Below are positions 1-12,215 of a stretch of DNA of 64,000 nucleotides, in pieces. This stretch comes from Leuctra nigra (lineage: Eukaryota; Arthropoda; Insecta; Plecoptera; Leuctridae): NCBI GenBank assembly GCA_934045905.1, contig OW203762.1:48757411-48821410 (forward strand), written 5' to 3'. The position numbers were made by a program, and so were the translations under genes. The stretch's first letter is position 1, and each line of letters starts with the position of its first letter. Under the pieces are notes generated by a model. That model made no database searches. It worked only from the letters and a program-made list of their open reading frames with translations, and was not told the origin of the DNA.

Positions 1-416
1 ACATCATCCACGTCGTCAACTTCATTCACATTCACAACTGCAACACATCATCGCCGTCGTCAACTTCATTCACATTCACAACTGCAACACATCATCGCCG
101 TCGTCAACTTCATCTCACACTTCACAACTGCAACACATCATCGCCGTCGTCAACTTCATTCACATTCACAACTGCAACACATCATCGCCGTCGTCAACGT
201 CATTCACATTCACAACTGCAACACATCATCGCCGTCGTCAACGTCATTCACATTCACAACTGCAACACATCATCGCCGTCGTCAACTTCATCTCACACTT
301 CACAACTGCAACACATCATCGCCGTCGTCAACTTCATCTCACACTTCATTCACATTCACAACTGCAACACATCATCGCCGTCGTCAACTTCATCTCACAC
401 TTCACAACTGCAACAC
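1..416. repeat. 44-bp minisatellite
   Basis: About nine copies of a 44-bp unit (CACATCATCGCCGTCGTCAA plus CTTCATTCACATTCACAACTG). Some copies carry TCTCACACTTCA in place of TTCACATTCA or lack part of the unit. The array runs off the left edge of the window. Confidence 0.95.
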
Positions 417-1618
417 CCACGACTCCAGTTTCATCGGATGAAATCTGCTGATACATAGAAACTTTTCGCGTTGTGTGTATCTTTCTATTAAACAATCATA
501 AGTCTGCCGCGAGCGGTTTCTGGACTTGTGATTGGTTATATAAAATGTAACGTAAAACGCAAAAACCGCTCGATGTGAACAGCTCTAAAAATGTTTTTCT
601 TCCCTCCTCATTTCCCAGTTCCACATCTCGCCCTCGATAGCGTCAAATATAACTATGAAAATAAATTGTCGAAATCCAATGTCTACGCGGATTATAAATC
701 AGTGAAACATGGCTTCAAATAACGAGGAACTGTTACATGTCCCTTGTCGGCTTCTGGAAAACCTCCGCTCATGTGCGACGAATAGAGAGCATGTAAAGGA
801 AGGCGAATGAAACCTATCGATTCCAGCATTTCCCGGCGTCAACTTCCAGCCTCATCAACTAGAACAATGCAGGTAACTATGACAACGGCTCAGGAGCAAC
901 AGCAGCCGGCGATGATTGGAAATGGATAGCGATGATTATAAGGCATATCGGATGACATCTGTCAAGCATCATCTCAACATTGTGTGACGACCAGATGAGT
1001 GGAAATGACGTTTTTTATTACACGCTCTGTCACTTCATAATTCGATCGTTTGAAAATGTATGAAGTATTACGACAATACACACTCACTGTAAGGTTAGCT
1101 TTAGAAAGCTCAATTACAAAATCAAAGTGATTAAAAATTAGCGTCACCATAGGCAGTAGGTTTCACCAACCCCTCTCATGATGGGAAATGCATGATTGAA
1201 AACAATGTTTAGAGAGAGAAATGTTTTACTCGGCGTATTATTGGACTCGGCGACACCTGTACTAATTATTGTTATCTTCATCGGGCTCGACGCTGTCCAA
1301 CTGTGACGGCGTCGGGTCGGCGTCGTGGCGCTGACGGGCGGGGTTGACACGACACGACGAACCTCTTCCCCCGGGTCATAACACAGGAACCCGGATTAGA
1401 ATACTTGCCGGACGCTAATTCCAGGTACATACTACGATTTTTGCATATTTTATAAGGGTAAAAATAAAACTTGCTACATACATAATACGACAGGACGCTA
1501 TGTTCGGGGAAAAACACTGAGACCACATGGAAAAACGTCAAAGCTAAAAACAGTTTTTTGCTCAAAACTCTATTTGCTAGATTCGCGTTCAACGAGTTAA
1601 AATTTTGATATACGATCT
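417..1618. other. No gene seen
   Basis: Unique, AT-biased non-coding DNA. Short open frames at 1144-1592 on the minus strand lack any recognised motif and overlap each other. Confidence 0.6.
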
Positions 1619-1672
1619 ACTTGATCTTGGTACTTGATCTTGGTACTCGATCTTGGTACTTGATCTTGGTAA
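1619..1672. repeat. 13-bp tandem repeat, four copies
   Basis: Four copies of ACTTGATCTTGGT, one with a T-to-C change. Confidence 0.9.
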
Positions 1673-3044
1673 CGCGGGGTTCACAATTTCTTATGGTAAT
1701 CGTGAACATGAATATAATTGTCTTTTGTCAAGAATTGAATTACATATACATCATTATAACAGACGTAATGGATCATTAAAAAACGGAATTATTACATTTC
1801 TTGAACTCCTCACTTGAGAGGATTACTCGCCAGTCGGAACCTTTCTACTTTAATTGTATATATTGCTATGGATTAAGTTTTATTAATGTTCAGTTTCAAC
1901 AACAGTATACTGCGGAGAATACGGAATGTTTAGGACCCTTTTATACAAGATGTGCGCAGAGGTGCTGCGCACAGTGTACAATATACAAACTCGGTAATGT
2001 GAGAATATTGCTCCTTATAAAATACAATTTACAGATTTCATGTGCGCTATATTAAAAAGGATATTCGCGCGAGACGTTCATTTGACAGAAATCCAGGCAT
2101 TTACATTAAAAATAATTCGTCTTTTCGTTTCCTCCCTTTTCTTTTCCTACGTTATTTCGGTACCTGCAAGAGTACAATTCTAATGAGCTGTCGTTTCGGG
2201 ATTCGTCAGCGTTGGAGTGTGGAGAGAGCCGTCTTTCGGGCACTCTTTCGTTTCCACGGGAAGGCGTTTACGCCGTGTAATACGCGACTTCGCGGATGTA
2301 TGCATCCCAGAGGACCGCCTTCATAGTTTATTCACGTGATGTTTTCCAGAATTATTCGTTTTCCCTCTCACTCCGTCTCCTTCATCACACGATTCCTTTG
2401 TCTTCCTCTCTCTTATCCGCGGGATGAAGAATGAGAAACGACTACAACAAAGCACTTGAGGGATGAAGCTTTTGAGAGACGTCAGAAAGAATCTTGTATC
2501 TTGACGAGCTTTCAGCTCACTTACTTCTACTAATTAATCATTATAAAGCTCGCTGCAGGAGCTCGGACCACCTGAAGCTGTTTTCTTCAACTTGTCGCAG
2601 CAATAAGAGAGAGAGAGAGAGAGAGACGGCGAACGAATACACAACTCGGCCGGGCAACTCCAGCAAGAGCTTGCCAGGTCACAGCACAGCAGAACTTCTA
2701 TCTGATGCGAATCATTTATAAAGCAGGCAGTGAAACTCCGCCATGTTGTTACAGCGCTGTCAGGTTGCGACTCTGAATCCAATCACGAGGTGGCGCTCTC
2801 GACTCTCATCCACCCCGAGAACAATGTAGGTCACGTGTCGAATCTCTCATCACAGTTTTATGAAACGTGTCAAGAGAGCTGGATGAATAAACTAGACGCA
2901 ATTCTTTCTCGACGCTCAAGCGCCCTCCTCTCCCCCCCCCCCCCCCCCCCTATCAGCCCGTCCTCCGCGTGCTCTTGCTACCTCGTGCTCGTGCCACTCG
3001 GGGCTCATGCCCGCCCGTACTCCTCCCAGCCCGTACTCGTGCCA
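1673..3044. other. No gene seen; (GA)n and C19 tracts
   Basis: Contains a short GA microsatellite near 2606-2625 and a run of 19 C at 2932-2950. No coding sequence recognised. Confidence 0.6.
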
Positions 3045-3245
3045 CCTCCTGATCGTGCCGCCTCCTCCTGATCGTCCGCCTCCTGATCGTGCAACTCGGG
3101 GCTCCTGCCCGCCCGTACTACTCGTGCCGCCTCCTGACCGCGCCGCTTCCTGATCGCGCCGCTTCCTGATCGCGCCGCTTCCTGATCGAGCCCTCCTGAT
3201 CGTGACGCCTCCTGATCGTGCCGCCTCCTGATCGTGCCGCCGCCC
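3045..3245. repeat. Degenerate 15-16-bp GC-rich repeat
   Basis: About ten imperfect copies of a unit like CCTCCTGATCGTGCCG. The open frame across it (Arg/Gly/Glu-rich on the minus strand) reflects the repeat. Confidence 0.75.
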
Positions 3246-3629
3246 GCGCGCCGCTGGTCAGTGAATCCTCCTCCCACTCACTTTTCTCTCTCGAGAAATT
3301 CTATATAAAAACGAACCGCAAACTCCTGGCGCAGATTCAAAAAGTGCTCATCGTTCACTGACCTTCACGTCTGCAAGTCCGCATTCAATTAGGAAACTGC
3401 TCACCCCGATGTACTACATTTGTTCCAACAATCCCCGAGATCTAACACCACAGAAACGAATAGAAAAATAAACTTAGAATTCGAGAATAACATTTAAAAC
3501 CTTTTTTAACGCTTTTAACTCGAGCTTAAATGTATTCTGTTATAATTTAAACTTTTAGTTTGGTTCATCAGGCCGACATGTCCGCCCGATAAGGAGTGGA
3601 ATAAACTTCTGGAAGACCTACAACGACGT

Positions 3630-4290
3630 CTCGTCATGCCGTGCAGCTGTCATTGTGCGCACTCTTGACGCGACGCCGCCAAGTGTCAATGAGAGTGCGT
3701 GGTCCACGCTGTGAGGTGAGATTGACGAGGCGCCCACGCAGCCGACGCTGTGCGGGGCGACGTCTTGTCATGCCGTGCAGCTGTCATTGTGACGCGACGC
3801 CGCCGAGTGTCAATGAGAGTGCGTGGTCCACGCTGTGAGGTGAGATTGACGAGGCGCCCACGCAGCCGACGCTGTGCGGGGCGACGTCTTGTCATGCCGT
3901 GCAGCTGTCATTGTGACGCGACGCGACGCCGCCGAGTGTCAATGAGAGTGCGTGGTCCACGCTGTGAGGTGAGATTGACGAGGCGCCCACGCAGCCGACG
4001 CTGTGCGGGGCGACGTCTTGTCATGCCGTGCAGCTGTCATTGTGACGCGACGCGACGCCGCCGAGTGTCAATGAGAGTGCGTGGTCCACGCTGTGAGGTG
4101 AGATTGACGAGGCGCCCACGCAGCCGACGCTGTGCGGGGCGACGTCTTGTCATGCCGTGCAGCTGTCATTGTGACGCGACGCGACGCCGCCGAGTGTCAA
4201 TGAGAGTGCGTGGTCCACGCTCTGAGATGAGATTGACGAGGCGCCCACGCAGCCGACGCTGTGCGGGCGGCGGCGTATCGACCCGACGCC
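3630..4290. repeat. 124-134-bp tandem repeat, five copies
   Basis: Five copies start with CATGCCGTGCAGCTGTC at 3635, 3769, 3893, 4022 and 4151, so spacings are 134, 124, 129 and 129. The 5-bp steps come from gain or loss of a GCGAC unit. Two successive 129-bp units keep a 43-codon arginine-rich plus-strand frame open to 213 codons, with no similarity I recognise; I do not call it a gene. Confidence 0.9.
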
Positions 4291-5561
4291 CGCAATCATG
4301 TAGGTCAAGCGCGGCGCCTCCACCGCACGTCGGATCGTGGTCTCACATGCTTCTCGACATTCTGTTGTTTCCTGTTACGTTTCACTATTAGTGTTCACGT
4401 CCTAGCATTACAGACGACATAATTTAAACATCTCCCCAAATCTAGAGATTTTATAAAAATGCATATGGGAGATAAAATAATTATGTTAAACACTGCAGCT
4501 GGTCAGGTTTTATTAATTAAGGCAAGCAATGAAATCAATCAACTCCAAAATTGAGGAATCAGACGCTTCCAGGATCTTGATTATGTATAACCTAAAGCTC
4601 TTCAGGAAAGCTGTAAAGGCGGGACTTAAACTTGCAGTGATTTTAGTCCATACGACTCCCATTCTGAGAATTGATGATCTTAGAAGGCACTAAAACGTCT
4701 TCACGAAAGTACAACTTTAGAAACATTGCTCGTAAAATAGATGAAAGTCCGACAACAAGATAAATTGACACGCGCGCTTCGCTCGTCTGAAAAGTGAAGT
4801 GACGTCAGAGGAAGTGAGCCTTGATTGGCAACTTGAGAGAACTATTTTCAATCACGCGGCATCGACACGAGAGTGAGAGAGAGAGAGAGAGAGTGATCAA
4901 CTATCGGTAGAAGTTCGCCTCCACTCGCCTCGAGACAAGTTATTACTGCGTCGGCGCAGAGTGGAAACAACTTCATTTCATAAGCACATTCGCACGGGCT
5001 TCACCAACCTTCCCAATTCCTTTCCAATCAAAACTTTGAAACGTGAGACAAAAGCCTCTCTGTTTACTGCCCAGTCCTAGGCTCTACACTTCAGTGTATA
5101 GTACAGCAGTGTACTCAACACTCAACACTTTTCTCTGGCAATCTCTTACCGCCAAGCAGCTCAACGACTCTGCAAGTGCTCGGAACAAAGTAGGTATGTG
5201 AATGATAAAGTTGTACCTCACGGCCCCATTGCTCCCCCTAGTCACGGCGCCGTTGAATAAAGCGTCGAGCTATTCGCTCAAAGCTCTCTCCACCGCGAGC
5301 ACTGCAGCGAGCTTTTCCCTCCACGAGGCCTGAAGGATTTCCCGCGCAATCACAGCTCTCGGCGTCGCCGGCTCAGTGATCAATGAACGGCATTCTTGAT
5401 CCGATGCCCGACATACCGGCCTCCTGCCAACATCCTCCCGGCGACGATGCCGTCTCAAGGCCAGCGGGAGTGTTTAGGGGTGGCAGGGGAGCGTGATAAA
5501 CCATAATCAAACTATTACATTTATTTAATACCGAGTATATAATTCATGATTTTGAAAGCTA
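4291..5561. other. No gene seen
   Basis: Non-coding, with a short GA repeat at about 4870-4892. A GC-rich patch at 5210-5470 was tested as a possible PDZ exon and rejected. Confidence 0.55.
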
Positions 5562-5888
5562 TACACCCTGTTCACACTGAGGATTCGATCATAATCCAGT
5601 TTATCGAAATCAAAATGGTGGCCAGGATACAGAAAGTTGAACTTTGAAAGGTTGTTACATGCAAAATTAGAGCTTTATTTGGTAAGTTCTTTGTTTTAAA
5701 ACTCACAATTTCTTTCGTTTGACTATTGATTAGACCTTGACTTCGACCAGGATTCAGATTTCGATCGCGTTGTTGCAACACAATCGGGACTTGGATCATG
5801 TCCGAGTTCGATTGAGTTCAGTTCACACACATTTTCGATTGCAATCGAGATTTTGGATCATGATCGAATCCTCAGTGCGAACAGCGTA
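5562..5888. mobile_element. MITE-like element with ~35-bp terminal inverted repeats
   Basis: Left end CACCCTGTTCACACTGAGGA and right end, read inward, CGCTGTTCGCACTGAGGA; the match continues through TTCGATCATRATCCA. Both ends are bordered by TA, suggesting a Tc1/mariner-type target site. The inside has several degenerate copies of a GATTTCGATC-like motif. Confidence 0.8.
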
Positions 5889-8874
5889 TTAGGTTCTCTC
5901 AAATACAAATGATATTGCTTCAAAGTGTACTACCATATCGAGTGACCTTGAAACAAAATACTCTTCTGGCGTCTCTCTGGTCCTGTATTTAAAACAGCGC
6001 CAATGTCATTATATGTCCAGGTCTCCCCTTTTATACGGATTTAACTTTATATCCCGGCAGAGCTGTCTATAGGAAACATAGGATGTTACCATGGGGACAG
6101 CAAATGAACACCGGCATACAAAGAGAGAAAGAATCCTTCTAAGGATTGGAAGACTGTAAACATGCACACGAAGACATCTTTTCCACTCTGAAGTTCTCTG
6201 GACCGCGTAGTTCTGAGAGATTTCTCCATCTTATAAAACAACGGTGTATAATTTAAACAGCGTAATACTCTCGTCTCTGAGCCAAACTTCTATAGAGGAT
6301 AAGCTGCGAGAGAAGATAAAGCTTTCTTCAATCTCTGAGGAAACTCATCATTACCTTCTTTCCATCTCTGTTTGTTTTGTGCATAATGCAGCGCTGGTCT
6401 TGCTTCTAATGCAGCGCCAGGCATGAGAACAGATTGCTGATCCTGGATGTCACTTGCGCGCGTCTGGAGATCGACTTCGTCCTCCTGATTGCAACGGGAA
6501 GTCAGTTGACCCGGATTCTGGGCACGACAATCATTAGCCGGCATCCCTGCTTGACGGGCATGACATGCTGGGTAAGAGTTACCGAGCTCTAGAAGTGGCA
6601 GTCCACACTCAAGGCCATAATTCGTGTCATCGTGAAAGGATCGCTTACAAAATGTCAGGACCAAAAATGATTAACTTTCTTTATCAAATTATAACGTTAT
6701 ATCTGAAAGTGGATTTTAATAACCAAGTATTTTACCATGAACACTAGAAAATTTAATCTTTGTCTTCTGTCTAATGAAATTTTTTAATCATTGGATTTTG
6801 CTCAAAAATGGTAAATTAATTATTTAATGTTTGGTGAAAATGTTCAGCATCATTAGATAAACGCTCTGACCGATCCGTTCAGCACCAAGATCCGACAAAA
6901 TGTCTGACAAACAGTGGGATTGAATCGGTCGCTCCGCCGCTTTATGATTGAACAGCGCGGGAATGTACCGACAGAGTCGCTGTGAACCTCATTAGTTATG
7001 CAATAAAGTAGTTCAAAGACTCAGACTGGAACTCGATTAAAACTTGCTTCAAATCAGAATTGCGACAAAAGCTCGATATTGCGTCTAATTGCAAGCAGGC
7101 GAATGCGATGTAATGTCGCAGCCGTGAGTCGCCGACAACTCAGATGCGACAGAAGAACTGTGAGACGATCGTCAACTTGAAAATACCCTATTTGACACGT
7201 TTTGAAGTTGTATGCAAAGTTAGATCACAAAATTGCTCAAGACATAGCCAGAATAATAACATTTCAGGCGAAGAATAAAACCATATTACTTTGATAGGAA
7301 GCGAAAAATGTCCGACCGACCCGGAGCTCAAACCCGAGATCTCTCGCCCGGCAAGTGACCTGCAGTGAGAGGTCCCGGGTTTGAGTTCACTTCGGAAATG
7401 TCATTCAGTTGTAATAAATGGATATCAATCAACGTTACACGACACGTACGAGTAATCTCAAAGTACTTGATATAATGCGTTGCTCAATGTTGGGTTAATG
7501 AGGACTTCCGCCGTCGTCTCTTACCGCATTAATCCGTCGATACGTGATCCATCAGTGCACTTGATTGGTCGGTTGTTGATCACGTTATAGCAATGCACTA
7601 CTCTCTATATCTATGAAGATATTCACTGGAAAAATGAATTTATTTAGAAAAACTAAACACACGTTTTGACCCAAAAAAACGTTCAATTATTGCCCATTAA
7701 GAATTTTTACTAGTTCATAAGATTACGAGCATCTGCCACTGGCAGCATATACAATTATACCTTTTCAAATTATGCTACTCCTGTCATAAACTAGCAGCCA
7801 AATCTAAATTTGTATGGTTTATTTGAATGCCATCTTTCTATTTACGCGGTTTAATAAATATTTCATTGAGTTGTATTTGCGAGACGCTTCAATGTCGCAC
7901 TGAATGAGCGAGTTATGCGAGACCACGTGACGCAATCGCTGCCAACTCCGATCTCTAGACAAAATAACAATTCATCACCTCACCAAGGAACTTCCACGCG
8001 AAGGTGCGAGTCCTCTTTTAATAAGATCAATAGGAAAACATAAACGTCCCGCGAGGACACTAAAGTAGAGCGTCTTTCCTTCCCGCGGCGCCGCTGTCAA
8101 TAGTGAGTGACGAACAGTTATCAATAGCCGTCGTCGCGACGCTTCTCATCGCCGAGGTCAGCGTCACATCATCGCTCATCGCATCGACGTCGCCGATTTA
8201 TCACGAGTTTCTTCTGCAGGTTAGGAGTAAATAACCCAACCAGAAGACGCACCCAATCAATAGAGATGAGAGGGGAGGGGGGGATGATAAGTGAATTCGG
8301 TTGACAATTCGCATTGAATGGTGAGGCGCTTCACTACCATCAATCTTTTAACGAGCTCGCTGGTTGGCGGTGGAAGGGGGAGGGAGAGGGGGAGATTTGT
8401 CGCCGAAGTGTTGCCTCGAAATACGAGTCAATTACGCGTCGATTCCCCAGCCCTAATCGCCCATCGCTTCTCACTTAGCGTTAACGACGCACGGCAGGAC
8501 TGTCATGGCGGCTGATGGATTACACAACTTCTTAAGACTGTATTAGGTTTCGCATCCACTAGATGGCTCTGCGGTGCTCCATGTAAGACACACCTATTCT
8601 CTGATAGAGGTATCAAGTACCCGATGTGCTTGGTACAGCACTCAGCCACGCGTTTGTCTCGAAACTGATCAATACATCACGTAAACGTGATACTTCGTAA
8701 CATGTAAACACAGCAATACGTTGGCACTCCATTGTAAGTCTGTCCCTCCTCACAACTCTTTGCCACCCAAATGGTAAAGAAGTTCATATTTTCATTGTTG
8801 TTTCGAACTGCATTACGATTTTGGTGGCAGAAGTGCTTAAAAGTGGGACGTGCGAACAGAGTTATTATATAAAT
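5889..8874. other. No gene seen
   Basis: Long non-coding stretch. A 22-bp imperfect inverted repeat at about 7328-7395 (CTCAAACCCG... CGGGTTTGAG) contains a tRNA B-box-like string but folds into no tRNA. Short G-rich runs occur near 8270 and 8370. Confidence 0.55.
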
Positions 8875-9075
8875 AAAACCAATTTCATTTGGACGTTACA
8901 CAAACTATTTTTATTACATCATTTAATGAAATCTCAATATTTCAGCTACTATCTGTAGCCTGTTATGTCAGAAATATAATTGTTCGATAATTCTCCTGAT
9001 GAAGGCTACAGATAGTAGCTGAAATATTGAGATTTCATTATTAGTTTGTTTAACGTCCAAATGAAATTGGTTTTA
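8875..9075. mobile_element. Foldback element (near-perfect inverted repeat)
   Basis: The arms start TAAAACCAATTTCATTTGGA and end as its reverse complement. The inner arms pair again (GAAATCTCAATATTTCAGCT with AGCTGAAATATTGAGATTTC). Total 201 bp with a ~45-bp loop. No coding capacity. Confidence 0.85.
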
Positions 9076-9841
9076 CTTATATGAAGAATATCCAAACTAA
9101 AGAAGGAACACGTAAGTTAATTAATAGAGTAATTCTTATTATCATTACCCAGAAAGAGTCTGTCAAGTTCTGGATTCCAATGAGTTGCAACGGATGCAAG
9201 CAATCGGGATTTAGATTCCAACAAACAGTGACAAACCAAACTGCCAGATGACCACTGCACATGCGCATGGCACGACTGTTTGCAATGAAAGTTTGTAACT
9301 CGGGGAGTTGGAGCATCTCATTTGTATGCAAGTAATGTGAGCCCGGCTTAGCATGGCGCGATCCCAGCGGCCGGATCGCATGCTGCTGGAGATAATCAAC
9401 ACCAGTCCTCCGCGATCTCATTGTTCCTGCGAGTCCAATTGCCGACAATCAAGACTCACAAGCAGTACAGGGTAAATAACACGTATAGGTGCAGAACTCC
9501 TCACGACATACCAGCATGGCGCTCGGACTAACATGGGTTCTCATTGCTAGCGGGTACAGAATCTTATCCTAGAAACAACATCAGCTTACAAGAAGATAAT
9601 TTGACACCTATAGTAGTTTAGTACACTCTTATTTTTGTATCCAGAAGAAGAAGAAGAAGGCCCGAAGTCAATTTCACGAATTTCACGATCACGAGGTTCG
9701 TGATCCTCGATTTTATGATTACAAAAGTGTGCAATGCAAAATCGACAAAATTATCTTCAGGCCTTTTACTTCTTGGGTACGGATTTATTGAAAATTTGAT
9801 AACTCATCGAGCGGTCAAATTACAAACAGAGGGAGGGATAA
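9076..9841. other. No gene seen
   Basis: Overlapping minus-strand open frames at 9077-9448 have no recognisable motif. Confidence 0.5.
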
Positions 9842-10462
9842 GTTCCCGCATGAGGTCCTGGGGGTGCACGGAGGGATGAAGGCCTGGGGCTGCACGGAGG
9901 GCTTAGGTCCTGGGGCTGCACGGAGGCATGAAGTCCTGGGGCTGCACGGAGGCATGAAGTACTGGAGCTGCACGGAGGCATGAAGTCCTGGGGCTGCACT
10001 GAGGCATGAAGTCCTGGGGCTGCACGGAGGCATGCATGAAGTACTGGAGCTGCACGGAGGCATGAAGTCCTGGGGCTGCACTGAGGCATGAAGTCCTGGG
10101 GCTGCACGGAGGCATGAAGTCCTGGGGCTGCATGGAGAGATAAGTCATGGGCCTGCACGGAGGCATGAAGTACTGGAGCTGCACGGAGGCATGAAGTCCT
10201 GGGGCTGCACGGAGGCATGAAGTACTGGAGCTGCACGGAGGCATGAAGTCCTGGGGCTGCACTGAGGCATGAAGTCCTGGGGCTGCACGGAGGCATGAAG
10301 TCCTGGGGCTGCATGGAGAGATAAGCCATGGGCCTGCACGGAGGCATGAAGTACTGGAGCTGCACGGAGGCATGAAGTCCTGGGGCTACACGGAGGCATG
10401 AAGTACTGGAGCTGCACGGAGGCATGAAGTCCTGGGGCTGCACGGTCACGGAGGAATAAGTT
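9842..10462. repeat. 26-bp minisatellite with higher-order structure
   Basis: About 24 copies of GCATGAAGTCCTGGGGCTGC+ACGGAG. Variants TCCTGGGG and TACTGGAG alternate, and a variant segment (CATGGAGAGATAAG) recurs at 10131 and 10312, about seven units apart. Minus-strand frames are open in all three registers because the unit lacks stops; the predicted Cys/Ser/Pro repeats are not treated as protein. Confidence 0.92.
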
Positions 10463-11654
10463 CCCGCATGAAAGATTGATCAGACGAAGGCGAGGGAGAT
10501 GAGGCGTGGAATCAGCGCCACTAAGCGGTGTGCTAATGAGTTGAACTACATCCACCGCCGTCTCGAGTATCAAGCAAGCGACGCATGAATTATGTATCGA
10601 CTCCTCTCTTCATCTCAATGAGAGGCCCACACTCCAGCTCCAGGTTTGCTTGCTGAGGACGAACAGAAACATACACTGCTTGCGAGAACAACTTACAGAA
10701 GGTGATATTTACGGATACCGTGTGTTCACGTGGACGGTAGGGGTTATAATCTCTCCCACTGGAGCTATTCAGTAAATGAAAAGATTTATCCAGAATGAAG
10801 GAGTGAATGAATTCCCGTAATTAAGGTAGATATTTTGACAAAAGTGCCAATTGTTAGAACACTTTTGTATATTCCGTGATAATCGCGAAAAACCGGGTTT
10901 ATTTATTAGTAGACTTATGAAAGTGGCAAATTCAATACGATTTGACATTCACATCTATATCTAAATTATGTATTTTCGCAATAGTTGCGTGTATTTCTAA
11001 GCTACACAACCCCGACTCTATGAGAACACGATGTTAACGTCTGGTTGAACGAATCGGGCTAAACATGTGGATCCAAGAGGTAAATCTACATACGAAATGT
11101 GTGAAATAACAGCACACTCTCTTGCTCTTGCGGCGCGGAGTGCTGTAATAACTGTTCACCGCTGTGGCTTGATATATTACTCGTGTTTATGATACAACCG
11201 ACCCAGATCTCCTCTCCCGGGAATCACTCGGGCCACGGCGATGAAACGGATGTTCTCCGCGAGTTCTGACTGCTGTATGACAATGGCCGAGCCCCAGGGA
11301 TGAGCACACAACTTTCACAGCGAATCACTCAAGTTTTTCATTCCGCTCGACCGAGTTCGTAACTCGCGTTGTGATCAGATCGCGGGGGCGGAGTCTGCGG
11401 GGACATTCCAATTGACCAATAGTGAAGTTATATGTGGAACTTCGCGGCGGCTAAGATGAGTCGTAAAACACGGAGTTATAATAAACTTCTCTTCCGACCG
11501 CAGATATTATTTATTACGTGTGAACAAACATCTGCAGAGATAACTAACTTTATGCGAAGAAGAGAAGATTCCTGCAGGCGGTACAACACGGACATTAAAC
11601 GGTCCGACTTGTAATGAAGATTCCACTGCGCAATTTACTTCCGACCTCCTGGCC
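10463..11654. other. No gene seen
   Basis: Non-coding DNA without repeats that I can recognise. Confidence 0.5.
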
Positions 11655-12215
11655 AAGGTAGGAGCAAGTCAAGAGGGTAGCGTTATTAAAGACCGACGGG
11701 AGGAGTACGTCAAGAGGGTAGCGTTTTTTCTGACCGAGGTGAGGAGCACGTCAAGAGGGTAGCGTTATCCTTGACTCAGCGAGGAGTACGTTAAGAGGGT
11801 AGCGTAATTTCTAGCCAAATCGATGAGAACGTCAAGAGGGTAGCGTTATTTCTAGCCAAAGCGATGAGTACGTCAAGAGGGTAGTGCTATCCTTGACCAA
11901 AGCGAGGAGTACGTCAAGAGGGTAGCGTTATTTATAGCCAAAGCAAGGAGTAAGTCCAGAGTATATAGCGCTATCCTTGACCAAAGCGAGGAGTAAGTCA
12001 AGAGGGTTGCGTTATCCTTGACCCAGCGAGGAGTACTAAAAGAGGGTAGTGTTATTTCTGACCGAGGTGAGGAGCACGTCAAGAGGGTAGCGTTACCTCT
12101 AGGTGGGGTACACGTCAAGAGTGTGGCGTTATCTCATACGGAGGCGAGGAGCACGTCAAGAGTGCGGCGTTATCTCATACGGAGGCGAGGAGCACGTCAA
12201 GAGTGCGGCGGCATC
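11655..12215. repeat. 41-bp degenerate tandem repeat
   Basis: About 13 copies of a 40-41-bp unit anchored by GTCAAGAGGGTAGCGTTAT, starting at 11668, 11709, 11750, 11790, 11831 and 11872 and continuing more loosely. Units are diverged, so this array is older than the 72-bp satellite. Confidence 0.9.

Noticed and set aside
1..416. CRISPR-like array
   Set aside because: The units are contiguous with no unique spacers; it is a plain minisatellite in eukaryotic DNA.
3750..4391. 213-codon arginine-rich plus-strand frame
   Set aside because: It follows the tandem repeat exactly and has no similarity I recognise.
5210..5470. GC-rich patch as the missing PDZ8 exon
   Set aside because: No minus-strand frame has the alpha-B helix or final strand of a PDZ domain.
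7328..7395. tRNA gene or SINE (CGGGTTTGAGTTC)
   Set aside because: The string lies in a simple inverted repeat and no cloverleaf can be drawn.
9815..10573. Several Cys/Ser/Pro-rich minus-strand frames
   Set aside because: By-product of the 26-bp minisatellite; open in all three registers.
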